A stretch of 64,000 nt of DNA from assembly GCA_022647765.1 (NCBI GenBank), contig JALCLH010000001.1:397152-461151 (forward strand), read 5' to 3'. Numbering within the stretch: position 1 is the first letter of the stretch; each line of letters starts with the position of its first letter. The notes below the pieces were generated by a model. It saw only the letters and a list, made by a program, of their open reading frames with translations, searched no databases and was not told where the DNA came from. Both the position numbers and the translations under genes were made by a program. The DNA is from Acidipropionibacterium sp. GTDB taxonomy: Bacteria; Actinomycetota; Actinomycetes; Propionibacteriales; Propionibacteriaceae. This document shows, in pieces, positions 20,437 through 30,005 of this stretch.

Positions 20437-20478
20437 ATTTCAAGGCTCAATTAAATTCAAGGCTCAACTAGATCTCAC
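20427..20478. repeat. Three imperfect 17-18 bp tandem repeats starting at the SDR stop codon
   Basis: gctcaattagatttcaag / gctcaattaaattcaag / gctcaactagatctcac. Confidence 0.9.
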
Positions 20479-20497
20479 GATGAATGAGGAGAATTCC

Positions 20498-21167
20498 ATG
20501 GCAGATCCGATTCCAGTGCGGATATTCGCGGACAGCGCTGTCCGGGAGGAGGTGGAGCCGTGGCTGGCCACCGGGCTGGTGAGCGGCGTCACCACGAACC
20601 CCACTCTGCTCAAGCGGGCCGGGCTTTCGGTGACCGATATTCCCGAGGTGGCGAAATGGGCCGTCGGCGACGGCGAGCGCGAGGTCTGCTTCCAGCTCTG
20701 GGGAGATACCGAGGAGGAGCAGTACGCCAATGCCATGCGCCTTCACGAGCTCGCCCCGACTGCGCTCATCAAGATCCCGGTGACTCCGGCAGGGGGCGTC
20801 GGTGATCACCCGACTGCACCGGCAGGGGGTGCAGGTGCTTCTCACCGCCGTGTACGCCGCCAAGCAGGCCGCGATCGCATCCGCTCTCGGGGTCCGGTAC
20901 TTCGCCCCCTACTACAACCGCATGCTGGTTGCGGGCCTCGATGGAGCGGCCGAGATCGGCGCGATGGCCGCCGCCATACCGCAGGACGGCCGGGGTCCGT
21001 TGATTCTTGCGGCATCGGTCAAGAGCGGGCGCCAGGTGGTGGAGCTGCTCCAGGTCGGCGTGCGCGCCTTCACGCTTCCGCCGGCGGTGATCGCGGATCT
21101 CTTCAGCGATCCGCTCACCGATCACGCGATCACCGACTTCGAGAGCGACATGCGAGCCGTGCTTTAG
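20498..21167 (+). CDS. Transaldolase family / fructose-6-phosphate aldolase-like protein (apparent +1 frameshift near 20794)
   Basis: VRIFADSAVREEVEPWLATGLVSGVTTNPTLLKRAG, catalytic-Lys motif ALIKIPVT, then GVQVLLTAVYAAKQAAIASALGVRYFAPYYNRM. Confidence 0.83.
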
Positions 21168-21177
21168 GGTGTCCGCC

Positions 21178-22067
21178 ATGGACTCCGGCCTGCTGATCGT
21201 CGACAAGCCCTCGGGATGGACCTCTCATCAGGTGGTGGGACGGGTCGTCGGCTGATGGGCACCCGCAAGGTGGGCCATGCCGGCACCCTCGACCCGATGG
21301 CCACCGGGGTCCTGGTGGTGGGAGTCGGCCGGGCGACCAGGCTGCTGGGCCACCTGGCCCTCCACGACAAGGACTACACCGCCACCATCCGGCTCGGCGT
21401 CAGCACCGTCACCGATGACGCCGAGGGGAGCGTCGTCTCGACCGTGGACGCCGCCGCGCTCACCGACGAGCAGATCGAGACGGCGATGGCCGGGTTGCGC
21501 GGCGAGATCATGCAGGTGCCCACCGCGGTGAGCGCTATCAAGGTCAACGGCCGGCGGTCCTACGCCCGGGTGCGCGCCGGAGAGCAGGTCGAGCTGGCGG
21601 CCCGTCCGGTCACCGTCTCCCGGTTCGACGCCGTGGCCGTGCGCCGGGCCGCGGGGGAGTCCGGCACCCTGGTCGACCTGGACGTCGAGGTCACCTGTTC
21701 CACCGGCACCTATGTTCGCGCCCTGGCACGGGATCTGGGCGCCGCGCTGGGGGTGGGCGGCCATCTCACCGCGCTGAGACGCACCCGGATCGGCCCCTAC
21801 CGGCTGCCCGCCGAGCCGGTCGACCTGTCGGAGGAGGCGCCGCGCCCGGAGCTGATGAGCATGGCGGACGCCGCTCGGCTCAGCTTCCCGGTGGTCGAGC
21901 TGGACGCCGCCCAGGAGGCGGATCTGCGGGTCGGTCGCAGGCTGGAGCTGGTGGTGCCGGCGGATCCGACGGCGATGATCTCCGGCGCGTCGGGGGAGCT
22001 GCTGGCTCTCTACCGACCCGACGCCGAGCGTCCCGGATGGTCGCGCGCGGTCGCGGTGCTGGTTTGA
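21178..22067 (+). CDS. truB: tRNA pseudouridine(55) synthase TruB (apparent -1 frameshift near 21245)
   Basis: MDSGLLIVDKPSGWTSHQVVGRV then RLMGTRKVGHAGTLDPMATGVLVVGVGRATRLLGHL. Confidence 0.93.
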
Positions 22068-22087
22068 TTCGAGGCCGTCGCCTTGGC
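22065..22087. repeat. 23-bp direct repeat, left copy flanking the MntA-HepT cassette
   Basis: tgattcgaggccgtcgccttggc, 20/23 identical to 22952..22974; begins at the truB stop. Confidence 0.82.
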
Positions 22088-22094
22088 CGACATG

Positions 22095-22433
22095 TCACGA
22101 GTCCTTGGTGGACTCGTGCTCCAGTGCGTTCTCTATTCGCGCCATCAGGTTCGGAATGTCGATCATGAGCGTCTGCCGGATAATTGAGGAGTCCACGAGT
22201 AAGTACCCGTGCGCGATCCTGTTACGCATTCCCCACATGAGAGGCCAGTCGTCGCCGAAGATCATGTCTCGCACAGACGGGTCGAGGGTCGCAAGTGCCT
22301 CGATTCCAGCCGACAGCCTCATACAGACAGCATCGATCACCAACTGATCATTGAGATTTCGTTGCGCATAGGTCATCATCAACCGGAAATGGGTGAGCGC
22401 GTCGCGCAGCGTCTCGACGGAGGTACGACTCAT
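22095..22433 (-). CDS. hepT: HepT-like ribonuclease toxin (DUF86)
   Basis: R-X4-H-X-Y motif RNRIAHGY; overlaps upstream nucleotidyltransferase by 4 nt. Confidence 0.88.
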   Translation of the reverse strand: MSRTSVETLRDALTHFRLMMTYAQRNLNDQLVIDAVCMRLSAGIEALATLDPSVRDMIFGDDWPLMWGMRNRIAHGYLLVDSSIIRQTLMIDIPNLMARIENALEHESTKDS

Positions 22434-22900
22434 AGCGGTACGGCCTCTGCGAGGATCCGCTCCCGGAGATCTGGACGCAGTGCCGAGTCGGGGACGAGAT
22501 CGACCTCGGACCCCAGGATCTCCGCGACCCGATTCTCGAGGACTGAAAGCTGCATCAGGCTGAGGGCCGGCCCCATCGTGAACAGGAGGTCGACGTCGGA
22601 GTTCGAGTTCTCCCGGCCGGTGGCCAACGATCCGAAGACACGGACGTCGCTTCCGCCGGCTTCGGCGACGGCGTCCCGAATCTCGCGGGCATGCCGGCGC
22701 AGTCTTCTTGCCAGCGGCGATGAGCCATGGAAATGGAGGAGCCGCGAGACTTCGGGCTGGCTCCGGCCGATCTCTCGCGCGATCTGGGATTGTGACATGC
22801 CGTCGAGGGACGCACGTCGTACCGCGCGTTCCAGCTCCGAGCGGGCATCTGCGACTGCCTTGTCGGTGCGCCGGGCGACTTCGGGCAGGCTTGTAGACAT
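22430..22900 (-). CDS. mntA: MntA-like nucleotidyltransferase antitoxin with N-terminal HTH
   Basis: GSX10DXD motif GSLATGRENSNSDVD; HTH GMSQSQIAREIGRSQPEVSRLL. Confidence 0.87.
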   Translation of the reverse strand: MSTSLPEVARRTDKAVADARSELERAVRRASLDGMSQSQIAREIGRSQPEVSRLLHFHGSSPLARRLRRHAREIRDAVAEAGGSDVRVFGSLATGRENSNSDVDLLFTMGPALSLMQLSVLENRVAEILGSEVDLVPDSALRPDLRERILAEAVPL

Positions 22901-22906
22901 GACCGT

Positions 22907-22923
22907 ATTATAGCAAGTGCTAT
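22907..22923 (-). promoter_or_regulatory. Putative leaderless promoter -10 (TATAAT) and overlapping palindromic operator for mntA-hepT
   Basis: Minus strand ATAGCACTTGCTATAATACGGTCATG; palindrome ATAGCA-N2-TGCTAT at 22910-22923; -10 ends 6 nt before ATG. Confidence 0.6.
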
Positions 22924-22951
22924 GGAGGGATCGGAGGACTTGAGGTCCTGC

Positions 22952-22974
22952 TGATTCGAGGCCTCGGCCTTGGC
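22952..22974. repeat. 23-bp direct repeat, right copy flanking the MntA-HepT cassette
   Basis: tgattcgaggcctcggccttggc; 20/23 match to 22065..22087. Confidence 0.82.
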
Positions 22975-22991
22975 GTGCCTACAATCCCCAC

Positions 22992-23927
22992 GTGTCACCG
23001 ATGCCAAGCCCTACCCAGTCGACGGTCGTCATCGGCAACTTCGACGGCGTCCACCGCGGCCATCGAGCCGTGCTGGAGAAGGCGAGGGCGCTGGACCCCG
23101 AGCTGCCCCTGGTGGTGGTGACCTTCTGGCCGCACCCGGTCTCTGTCCTTACCCCGGGCCGTGAACCTCTCCTGCTCTGTTCTCTGGAACGGCGCATCGA
23201 ACTGCTTGAGCAGGCGGGTGCCAGCCAGGTGAGGGTGGTGCGGTTCACCCGGGAGCTCGCCGGGTGGAGCCCCGAGGCATTCGTGTCGAGGGTGCTCAAT
23301 CCGCTCAACCCGCGTCATGTCGTGGTGGGGCGCAACTTCCGGTTCGGTCATCGGGCCGCCGGCACTCCCGCGAGCCTTGCCGAGATCGGCGCGGGGCGGT
23401 TCGACGTCAGTTCCCTGGACCTGGTCCATGTCGCCGGCAGCTCCACCTCCTCGACGCTGATCCGCGCCGCAGTGGCCGAGGGCAAGATGCGCGCTGCGGC
23501 CCGGCATCTGGGACGCAACTTCGAGGTGCAGGGCGTGGTCGTGATGGGCGACCAGCGCGGCCGTGAACTCGGCTTCCCGACAGCCAACCTGGTGCTTCCC
23601 GCCAACTATGCGGTGCCCGCCGACGGGGTCTACGCCGGATGGCTGATCCCGGGTGGCGGCCCCGAGGCGGGCAGGCGGCTGCCCGCGGCGATCTCGGTGG
23701 GCAGCAACCCGACATTCGACGGCGTCGAGCGCCGTGTGGAGACCTACGTCCTGGACCGCACCGACCTGGACCTCTACGGCGTCGACATCACCGTCGAGTT
23801 CGTCGACCGGCTGCGCGGGCAGGTGAAGTACACCGGCGTCGAACCGCTCATCGCGCAGATGAACCATGATGTCGAGGCCACCCGCACTGTGCTGGATCCC
23901 GGGCAGTCAGAGCTGAATCCCGAATAG
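22992..23927 (+). CDS. ribF: Bifunctional riboflavin kinase/FAD synthetase
   Basis: [30 protein letters not shown] riboflavin kinase motif. Confidence 0.95.
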   Translation: MSPMPSPTQSTVVIGNFDGVHRGHRAVLEKARALDPELPLVVVTFWPHPVSVLTPGREPLLLCSLERRIELLEQAGASQVRVVRFTRELAGWSPEAFVSRVLNPLNPRHVVVGRNFRFGHRAAGTPASLAEIGAGRFDVSSLDLVHVAGSSTSSTLIRAAVAEGKMRAAARHLGRNFEVQGVVVMGDQRGRELGFPTANLVLPANYAVPADGVYAGWLIPGGGPEAGRRLPAAISVGSNPTFDGVERRVETYVLDRTDLDLYGVDITVEFVDRLRGQVKYTGVEPLIAQMNHDVEATRTVLDPGQSELNPE

Positions 23928-24064
23928 GGGGGACGCCGGTTCGTCATCTTCTCCGGGTTCCTGATATCCTGTGCCAGTTGCCGTCAGATCGGCCGCGGCC
24001 GTGTAAGAGCTCCCAGCCAGAAGGGCATCGGGGGCGCCGCGCAACGGACAGGGAGGAGCACCAC

Positions 24065-24328
24065 ATGGATGCTGCTGAGAAGAAGAAGATCGTCGAAGAG
24101 TACGCGACCCATCCTGGTGACACCGGTTCTCCCGATGTCCAGGTTGCGCTGCTGAGCCGCCGGATCTCCGACCTCACCGAGCACCTCAAGGTTCACAAGG
24201 GGGATCACCACTCCCGCCGTGGCCTGATGCTCATGGTCGGCCAGCGCCGCCGTCTGCTCAACTATGTCGCCAAGAGCGACATCGAGCACTACCGCGAGCT
24301 GATCTCGCGTCTCGGCCTGCGCCGGTGA
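24065..24328 (+). CDS. rpsO: 30S ribosomal protein S15
   Basis: [51 protein letters not shown]. Confidence 0.98.
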   Translation: MDAAEKKKIVEEYATHPGDTGSPDVQVALLSRRISDLTEHLKVHKGDHHSRRGLMLMVGQRRRLLNYVAKSDIEHYRELISRLGLRR

Positions 24329-24352
24329 CGTCGTAACTCCAAGACCTGAGTC

Positions 24353-24386
24353 CATCGGGGCCGCCCCATTCGGGGCGGCCCCGATG
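24353..24386 (+). terminator. Terminator-like hairpin after rpsO
   Basis: catcggggccgcccc-attc-ggggcggccccgatg, perfect 15-bp stem. Confidence 0.78.
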
Positions 24387-24416
24387 TCGTATCCCAACCC
24401 AGAAGGAGAGGCAACA

Positions 24417-24803
24417 ATGATTGTTGAAATCACCGCGGAGAACATCGCGCCATCCGACTATCCGCTGTCCCATGCCGTGCGCGCCGGAGACTTCGTCTAC
24501 GTCGCCGGTCAGATCGCCGTCCGCCCTGACGGCACCCTGGTGACCGGTGATTTCGCGGCAGAGACCCGCGCCGTCCTCGACAACATTCGTTCCGCGGTCG
24601 AGGCTGCAGGGGGCACTCTCGGTGACGTTGTCAAGACCACGGTCTTCCTGATGAATGCTACGCTGTTCGAGCCGATGAATGCGGTGTACCGGGAGTACTT
24701 CGAGAAGCCGTACCCGGTGCGTTCGACCATCGTCGCCCCGCTGTCGAATCCGGATCTGCGCATCGAGATCGAGGCCGTCGCCTACCTCCCACTGGGTCAT
24801 TGA
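24417..24803 (+). CDS. RidA family protein (Rid/YjgF)
   Basis: GDFVYVAGQIAVRPDGTLVTGDFAAETRAVLDNIRSAVEAAG. Confidence 0.92.
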   Translation: MIVEITAENIAPSDYPLSHAVRAGDFVYVAGQIAVRPDGTLVTGDFAAETRAVLDNIRSAVEAAGGTLGDVVKTTVFLMNATLFEPMNAVYREYFEKPYPVRSTIVAPLSNPDLRIEIEAVAYLPLGH

Positions 24804-24872
24804 CGGTGCAACAATCTTCAGGGGCGTGATGCTGTGGCGAGGAGGCCCGTTGAGGTCCTCTGGCGGAGTCGT

Positions 24873-25253
24873 TTATGAGTTCAAGATCCGCTTGTATGAC
24901 ACATACAGTCGTCCTCTGTGGTTCTCGTCGAGGTCGACGCACACCCGTCGAAGGTCGAGCGCGCTGACGACTGAGCATGTGTGATCCGCCTTCATCAGTT
25001 CTGCTACGGCGTCAGGAGTGCTTCGCTCCTCATCAATGGCGACATCGAGCCAGCATCCGCCTGATGCGCACATTGTCCCGCTGCGATCGATCACCAGACC
25101 GTCAGGAAGACGAGCCTGTGTGATGGATGGGACAGATACCCCGTCATCGATTTCAAGGCCCAGAACCGGTGCCGCGTAGAAGACACCGACAGAGGCGACA
25201 ACGACGGCCAAGATGATGAGCCATCGCCGTCGGGGTGAAGTCTTCCTCTCCAT
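24873..25253 (-). CDS. Hypothetical small membrane-anchored/exported protein
   Basis: N-terminal hydrophobic segment (RRRWLIILAVVVASVGVFYAAPVLGL); no family recognised. Confidence 0.6.
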   Translation of the reverse strand: MERKTSPRRRWLIILAVVVASVGVFYAAPVLGLEIDDGVSVPSITQARLPDGLVIDRSGTMCASGGCWLDVAIDEERSTPDAVAELMKADHTCSVVSALDLRRVCVDLDENHRGRLYVSYKRILNS

Positions 25254-25559
25254 GCGTTCAAGTATCCGCCTCTGACTCGTTCCGCCGACTGCCTCGACCT
25301 TCCGCGGTGCGAGCCGGTCACCGCCCTCCCACAGCGAGATTTCGGGGAAACGAGGGGTCCTGGCGTAGGATGAGCAGGCAACTATTGCGAACATCTAGAT
25401 GAAGTGGACCGCCGCTCGGTCCGGAGTGCACGTCTCGGTCCTCGGTAGTGGCTGGCGGGTGAGAGTTCCCCCGATGGCTTCGATCGAAGACCGGCGCGAG
25501 TGCCGGAGGGCAGAACTGTGCCCGTGGGGACGGCGGCCCCACATGAAAGGAATCCCCAT

Positions 25560-27761
25560 ATGGAGGGACCCGGTCTCGAATTCACCGAGGCAGTTATCGA
25601 CAACGGATCGTTCGGCAAGCATGTCGTCCGGTTCGAGGCGGGCCTGCTGGCCCAGCAGGCGGACGGCTCGTCGGCCGTCTACCTGGACGGCGACACCATG
25701 CTGCTGTCCACCACCACCGCCGCCAAGACCCCCCGCGACTCCATCGACTTCTTCCCGCTGACGGTCGATGTCGAAGAGCGCATGTACGCCGCCGGGCGGA
25801 TCCCCGGCTCATTCTTCCGCCGCGAGGGCCGCCCCTCGGAGAACGCCATCCTGGCCTGTCGGCTGATCGACCGTCCGCTGCGTCCGACCTTCGTCAAGGG
25901 TCTGCGCAACGAGGTCCAGGTGGTCGTCACCGTGCTGGCCCTCAACCCGGCCGTCTACTACGACGTCGTCGCCATCAACGCGGCCTCGATGTCCACCCAG
26001 CTCGCCGGGCTGCCCTTCTCCGGGCCCATCGGCGGCGTCCGGATGGCCCTCATCGACGACCAGTGGGTGTGCTTCCCCGACGTCGAGCAGCGCAAGGAGT
26101 CCACCTTCGACATGGTGGTCGCCGGCCGCGTGCTGGCCGACGGCGATGTCGCCATCATGATGGTGGAGGCCGAGTCGACCCCCGCCACCTGGAACCTGGT
26201 CCGCTCCGGGCGCACCGCTCCCACCGAGGAGGTCGTGGCCACCGGGCTGGAGGCCGCCAAGCCCTTCATCAAGGTGCTGTGCGACGCCCAGGTGGCGCTG
26301 GCCGCCAAGCTGCCCAAGGAGACCTACGACTTCCCGGTCTTCAAGGACTACGAGCAGGACCTGTACGACGCCGTCGAGGCCAAGGGCCACGACGAGCTGT
26401 CGAAGATCGAGCAGATCGCCGCGAAGCTGGAGCGTCAGGACGCCGAGTCCGAGCTCAAGTCCCGCATCAAGGCCGAACTCGCTGAGCAGTTCCCGGGCCG
26501 CGAGGCCGAGGTCTCCGGCGCCTTCAAGGCCATGATGAAGAAGATCGTGCGCAAGCGCGTCCTCGACCAGGGCGTCCGCATCGACGGCCGCGGCCCGCGC
26601 GACATCCGCACCCTGTCGGCCGAGGTCGGCATCATCCCGCGGGTGCACGGCTCGGCCCTGTTCCAGCGCGGTGAGACCCAGATCCTGGGCGTCACCACCC
26701 TCAACATGCTCGACATGGAGCAGAAGCTGGACACCTTGTCACCCGACAAGACCCGGCGCTACATGCACAACTACAACATGCCGCCCTACTCCACCGGCGA
26801 GACCGGCCGGGTGGGCTCCCCGAAGCGCCGCGAGGTCGGCCACGGCAATCTTGCCGAGCGCGCCCTCATCCCGGTGCTGCCCGACCGCGACGAGTTCCCC
26901 TACGCGATCCGCGAGGTCTCTGAGGCGATCGGCTCCAACGGCTCCACCTCGATGGGCTCGGTCTGCGCCTCGACGCTGGCCATGCTCAACGCCGGCGTGC
27001 CGCTGCGCGCCTCGGTGGCCGGGATCGCGATGGGCCTGATGAGCGAGCCCAATGAGGACGGCTCCACCAAGTACCTGGCGCTGACCGACATCCTGGGAGC
27101 CGAGGACGCCCTCGGCGACATGGACTTCAAGGTCGCCGGCACCGACGAGTTCGTCACCGCCCTGCAGCTCGACACCAAGCTCGACGGCATTCCCGCCGAC
27201 GTGCTGGCCGCCGCGCTGACCCAGGCCAAGGAGGCTCGCACCGCGATCCTCGAGGTGATGAACGACGCCATCGACGAGCCCGACGAGATGGCTCCGACCG
27301 CACCGCGGATCCTCACCGTGCACATCCCGGTCGACAAGATCGGCGAGGTCATCGGGCCCAAGGGCAAGATGATCAACCAGATGCAGGAGGACACCGGGGC
27401 CAACATCTCGGTGCAGGACGACGGCACGATCTTCATCGGCGCCTCTGACGGCGCATCGGCCGAGGCCGCCCGCGACCTGGTCAACGCCATCGCCAACCCG
27501 CAGATGCCCGAGGTGGGGGAGCGCTACCTGGGCACCGTCGTCAAGACGACGAGCTTCGGAGCCTTCGTCTCCCTGCTGCCCGGCAAGGACGGCCTGCTGC
27601 ACATCTCCAAGATGCGCGACCTCAACGACGGCAAGCGCGTCGAGTCCGTCGAGGACGTGCTGAGCGTCGGCCAGTCCATCCAGGTGGAGATCGCCGAGGT
27701 CGACGACCGCGGCAAGCTCTCCCTGGTCCTGGCCTCCGACGACACGGACGACGAGGACTGA
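25560..27761 (+). CDS. pnp: Polyribonucleotide nucleotidyltransferase
   Basis: Two RNase PH domains, KH ([29 protein letters not shown]) and S1 domain. Confidence 0.97.
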   Translation: MEGPGLEFTEAVIDNGSFGKHVVRFEAGLLAQQADGSSAVYLDGDTMLLSTTTAAKTPRDSIDFFPLTVDVEERMYAAGRIPGSFFRREGRPSENAILACRLIDRPLRPTFVKGLRNEVQVVVTVLALNPAVYYDVVAINAASMSTQLAGLPFSGPIGGVRMALIDDQWVCFPDVEQRKESTFDMVVAGRVLADGDVAIMMVEAESTPATWNLVRSGRTAPTEEVVATGLEAAKPFIKVLCDAQVALAAKLPKETYDFPVFKDYEQDLYDAVEAKGHDELSKIEQIAAKLERQDAESELKSRIKAELAEQFPGREAEVSGAFKAMMKKIVRKRVLDQGVRIDGRGPRDIRTLSAEVGIIPRVHGSALFQRGETQILGVTTLNMLDMEQKLDTLSPDKTRRYMHNYNMPPYSTGETGRVGSPKRREVGHGNLAERALIPVLPDRDEFPYAIREVSEAIGSNGSTSMGSVCASTLAMLNAGVPLRASVAGIAMGLMSEPNEDGSTKYLALTDILGAEDALGDMDFKVAGTDEFVTALQLDTKLDGIPADVLAAALTQAKEARTAILEVMNDAIDEPDEMAPTAPRILTVHIPVDKIGEVIGPKGKMINQMQEDTGANISVQDDGTIFIGASDGASAEAARDLVNAIANPQMPEVGERYLGTVVKTTSFGAFVSLLPGKDGLLHISKMRDLNDGKRVESVEDVLSVGQSIQVEIAEVDDRGKLSLVLASDDTDDED

Positions 27762-27776
27762 TCAAGAACTGATCAA
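27757..27776. repeat. 9-bp direct repeat (actgatcaa x2, 11-bp period) overlapping the pnp stop
   Basis: actgatcaa at 27757-27765 and 27768-27776. Confidence 0.7.
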
Positions 27777-27778
27777 CA

Positions 27779-27818
27779 GGGCCCCCGGGCCGGGACTCAT
27801 CTCCCGGTCCGGGGGCCC
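27779..27818. terminator. Terminator hairpin between pnp and the convergent membrane gene
   Basis: gggcccccgggccggga-ctcatc-tcccggtccgggggccc, 17-bp stem with one wobble/mismatch. Confidence 0.82.
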
Positions 27819-27840
27819 TGTGTGTCCTCGGAGTTCTCTC

Positions 27841-28326
27841 TCAGGAGCGGGACCGGCTGCGCAGTGCGACGATCCCCATCGTCACCAGCAGCACGATCAG
27901 ACTGAGCACGGTGGCCATCCACGACGGTACTGCGAGGTTGGCGAAGGCGACGTGCGCGGGATTCTCGAAGACCTCCTCGGGGGCGTGCATCCCGCCATGG
28001 CCGATGACGACCAGCAGCTCTCCGAGGTGGCCGATCAACCAGCCGGCGAAGCACACGGTGGAGATCCAGGTCATCACCCGGACGGTTCTGCTCGCGGATC
28101 CGGCACGGACCTTCGACAGCAGCAGAATGCCGGCGAGGCACAGTGGTATGCCGATCAGATGGAAGGCCATGTGAGCCCAGTCGGCCTCCATCGGCAGGAA
28201 GACGAACGGCAGGATGACAGAGATCGCAACGACGGCCGCCAGGCCGATCGTGCGGAGAGTCGCGGAACCGCCTGCGGTGGTGGTGAGTCGTGCGGGTGTG
28301 GGCGTTGATGCCGGGATCGAGGTCAT
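27841..28326 (-). CDS. Hypothetical multi-TM membrane protein
   Basis: Several hydrophobic helices (TIGLAAVVAISVILPFVFLP; MATVLSLIVLLVTMGIVAL). Confidence 0.65.
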   Translation of the reverse strand: MTSIPASTPTPARLTTTAGGSATLRTIGLAAVVAISVILPFVFLPMEADWAHMAFHLIGIPLCLAGILLLSKVRAGSASRTVRVMTWISTVCFAGWLIGHLGELLVVIGHGGMHAPEEVFENPAHVAFANLAVPSWMATVLSLIVLLVTMGIVALRSRSRS

Positions 28327-28445
28327 GGCTCCTCCTCGGGGCTGTCTGGTGGGTCGCTGTGCATCGACGATAGATTTCCGGCGGCGCCCCGGACATCGGT
28401 GAGAACGCCTATCTTCGGTGACCCGGCCCCGGGAGATCATGGGGC

Positions 28446-30005
28446 ATGTCCACCAGCATCTGGCGCGTCGCCTGCACCGGCCTCGCGGGCATCGGCGTGC
28501 CGGTCGCAGCCTGGGCGATCGCCCTCGGCTGGCCGGCGGACAATCCTCTCGGCTTCATGCTGGCACCGGCGACTCTGGCGGTGATGGCCCTGGCCGGGAT
28601 GCTCGTCCTGGTGCTGGCCGGCCGGCTGGACACGCCGGGATGGCCGGTGCGCGCGGCGATGCTCACTCTCGGACTGACCACCCTCGGCTACCCCTGTCTG
28701 CTGGCCATGTCCGCCGCCGGTCGCGGCGGACCGGCGGTGCGATTCGGCGCCGAGATCGGGCACTGGGCCCCGTTGACGATGGTGAACCTGCTCCCGATCC
28801 TCGCCGTCTCGGCGGTCACCGGGCGCAGCCGCCGCGGCTGGGTGGCGATCCTGCTGCTGCTCGCCGGGGTGGCAGTGCTGGTCCCGGCCCTCGGAGAGGG
28901 TTCGCTCGCCCTGGTGGCCTCGATCTCATGGCTGGGAGGATTCCTGATACCGATCCTGGCGACCTGGCCGCTGGTGCGTGGCACCGGCGCCGAGATCCGC
29001 CGGCGAGCCGTCGTGTGCGGGCTGGCATCGGTGGTCCCGGTCGTCATCATCGGGTTCTGCACGATGCTGGGCGCCGCCGAGGAGGCGCTGGGACTGGACG
29101 ACCTGGCCATCACGGCCCTGATGCTCGGGTTCTCCGCCTGCACCGCGGCGACGGCCGGCCTGGCCCGGGCGGCGGTTCAGGCCGGGGCGACCTGGCTGCT
29201 GGGCCGGACCGCGCTGATGGCGTCGCTGGCCGGCATCCTGGCCATCGCGACGCTCATCGTGGCGACCGGAGCCGGGCTGGGGGTGCTGGGTGCGGCCGGC
29301 CCGCCGGCGGCACTGCTGGCCGGCGTCCTCACCACCGCGGCGCTCGGTCTGGCATCGGTGCTGCTGCACCGCCTGGCGGCCCGGTGGATCGACCTGCGGG
29401 CCGAGCTCGAGGCGGCCCGGGCGGAAAGGGCCGCCAGGGCCGAACGCCTGCGGCTCAGCCGCGATCTGCACGACGGCGTGCAGGCGCACCTGCTCGGCAT
29501 CGCCCTCAACCTTCAGCTCTCCGGACAGTTGATGGCCGGGCCGCAGGCCCAGGAACTCATCGAGGAGACCGTCATGGCTCTGCGGGGCGTGGTCCAGGAA
29601 GTTCGCGCCCTGGGCGAGGGGAGGACTCCCGCGGTGCTGGTCGACGACGGGCTGACCGCTGCGCTCACCCGGCTCGTCGGTCCGCTGGACGGCGTCTCCC
29701 AGATCCGGCTGCCGCAGCACCGCCTTCCGGCAGAGGTGGAGGAGACCGCCTATTTCGTCGCCTGCGAGGCGATCGCCAACGCCGTGAAGCACGCCCGGGC
29801 CGAGCACATCCGGATCGTGGTCCAGGACGCCGAGGACCTTCTCACGGTGATGGTGAGCGACGACGGGGTGGGCGGGGCGGATCTGCGGCAGGGCGCGGGA
29901 CTGCGCGGCATCACCGAGCGGGTCGCCGCCTCCGGTGGACTGCTCACCGTGCGCGAGGGCTCGCCGCGGGGCACCGTGGTGGAGGCGAGCCTGCCGTGCG
30001 GATAG
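28446..30005 (+). CDS. Sensor histidine kinase (HisKA_3/NarL-type partner)
   Basis: Multi-TM N-terminus; LRLSRDLHDGVQAHLLGIALNLQL; VACEAIANAVKHARA; DDGVGGADLRQGAGLRGITERVAASGG. Confidence 0.9.
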   Translation: MSTSIWRVACTGLAGIGVPVAAWAIALGWPADNPLGFMLAPATLAVMALAGMLVLVLAGRLDTPGWPVRAAMLTLGLTTLGYPCLLAMSAAGRGGPAVRFGAEIGHWAPLTMVNLLPILAVSAVTGRSRRGWVAILLLLAGVAVLVPALGEGSLALVASISWLGGFLIPILATWPLVRGTGAEIRRRAVVCGLASVVPVVIIGFCTMLGAAEEALGLDDLAITALMLGFSACTAATAGLARAAVQAGATWLLGRTALMASLAGILAIATLIVATGAGLGVLGAAGPPAALLAGVLTTAALGLASVLLHRLAARWIDLRAELEAARAERAARAERLRLSRDLHDGVQAHLLGIALNLQLSGQLMAGPQAQELIEETVMALRGVVQEVRALGEGRTPAVLVDDGLTAALTRLVGPLDGVSQIRLPQHRLPAEVEETAYFVACEAIANAVKHARAEHIRIVVQDAEDLLTVMVSDDGVGGADLRQGAGLRGITERVAASGGLLTVREGSPRGTVVEASLPCG

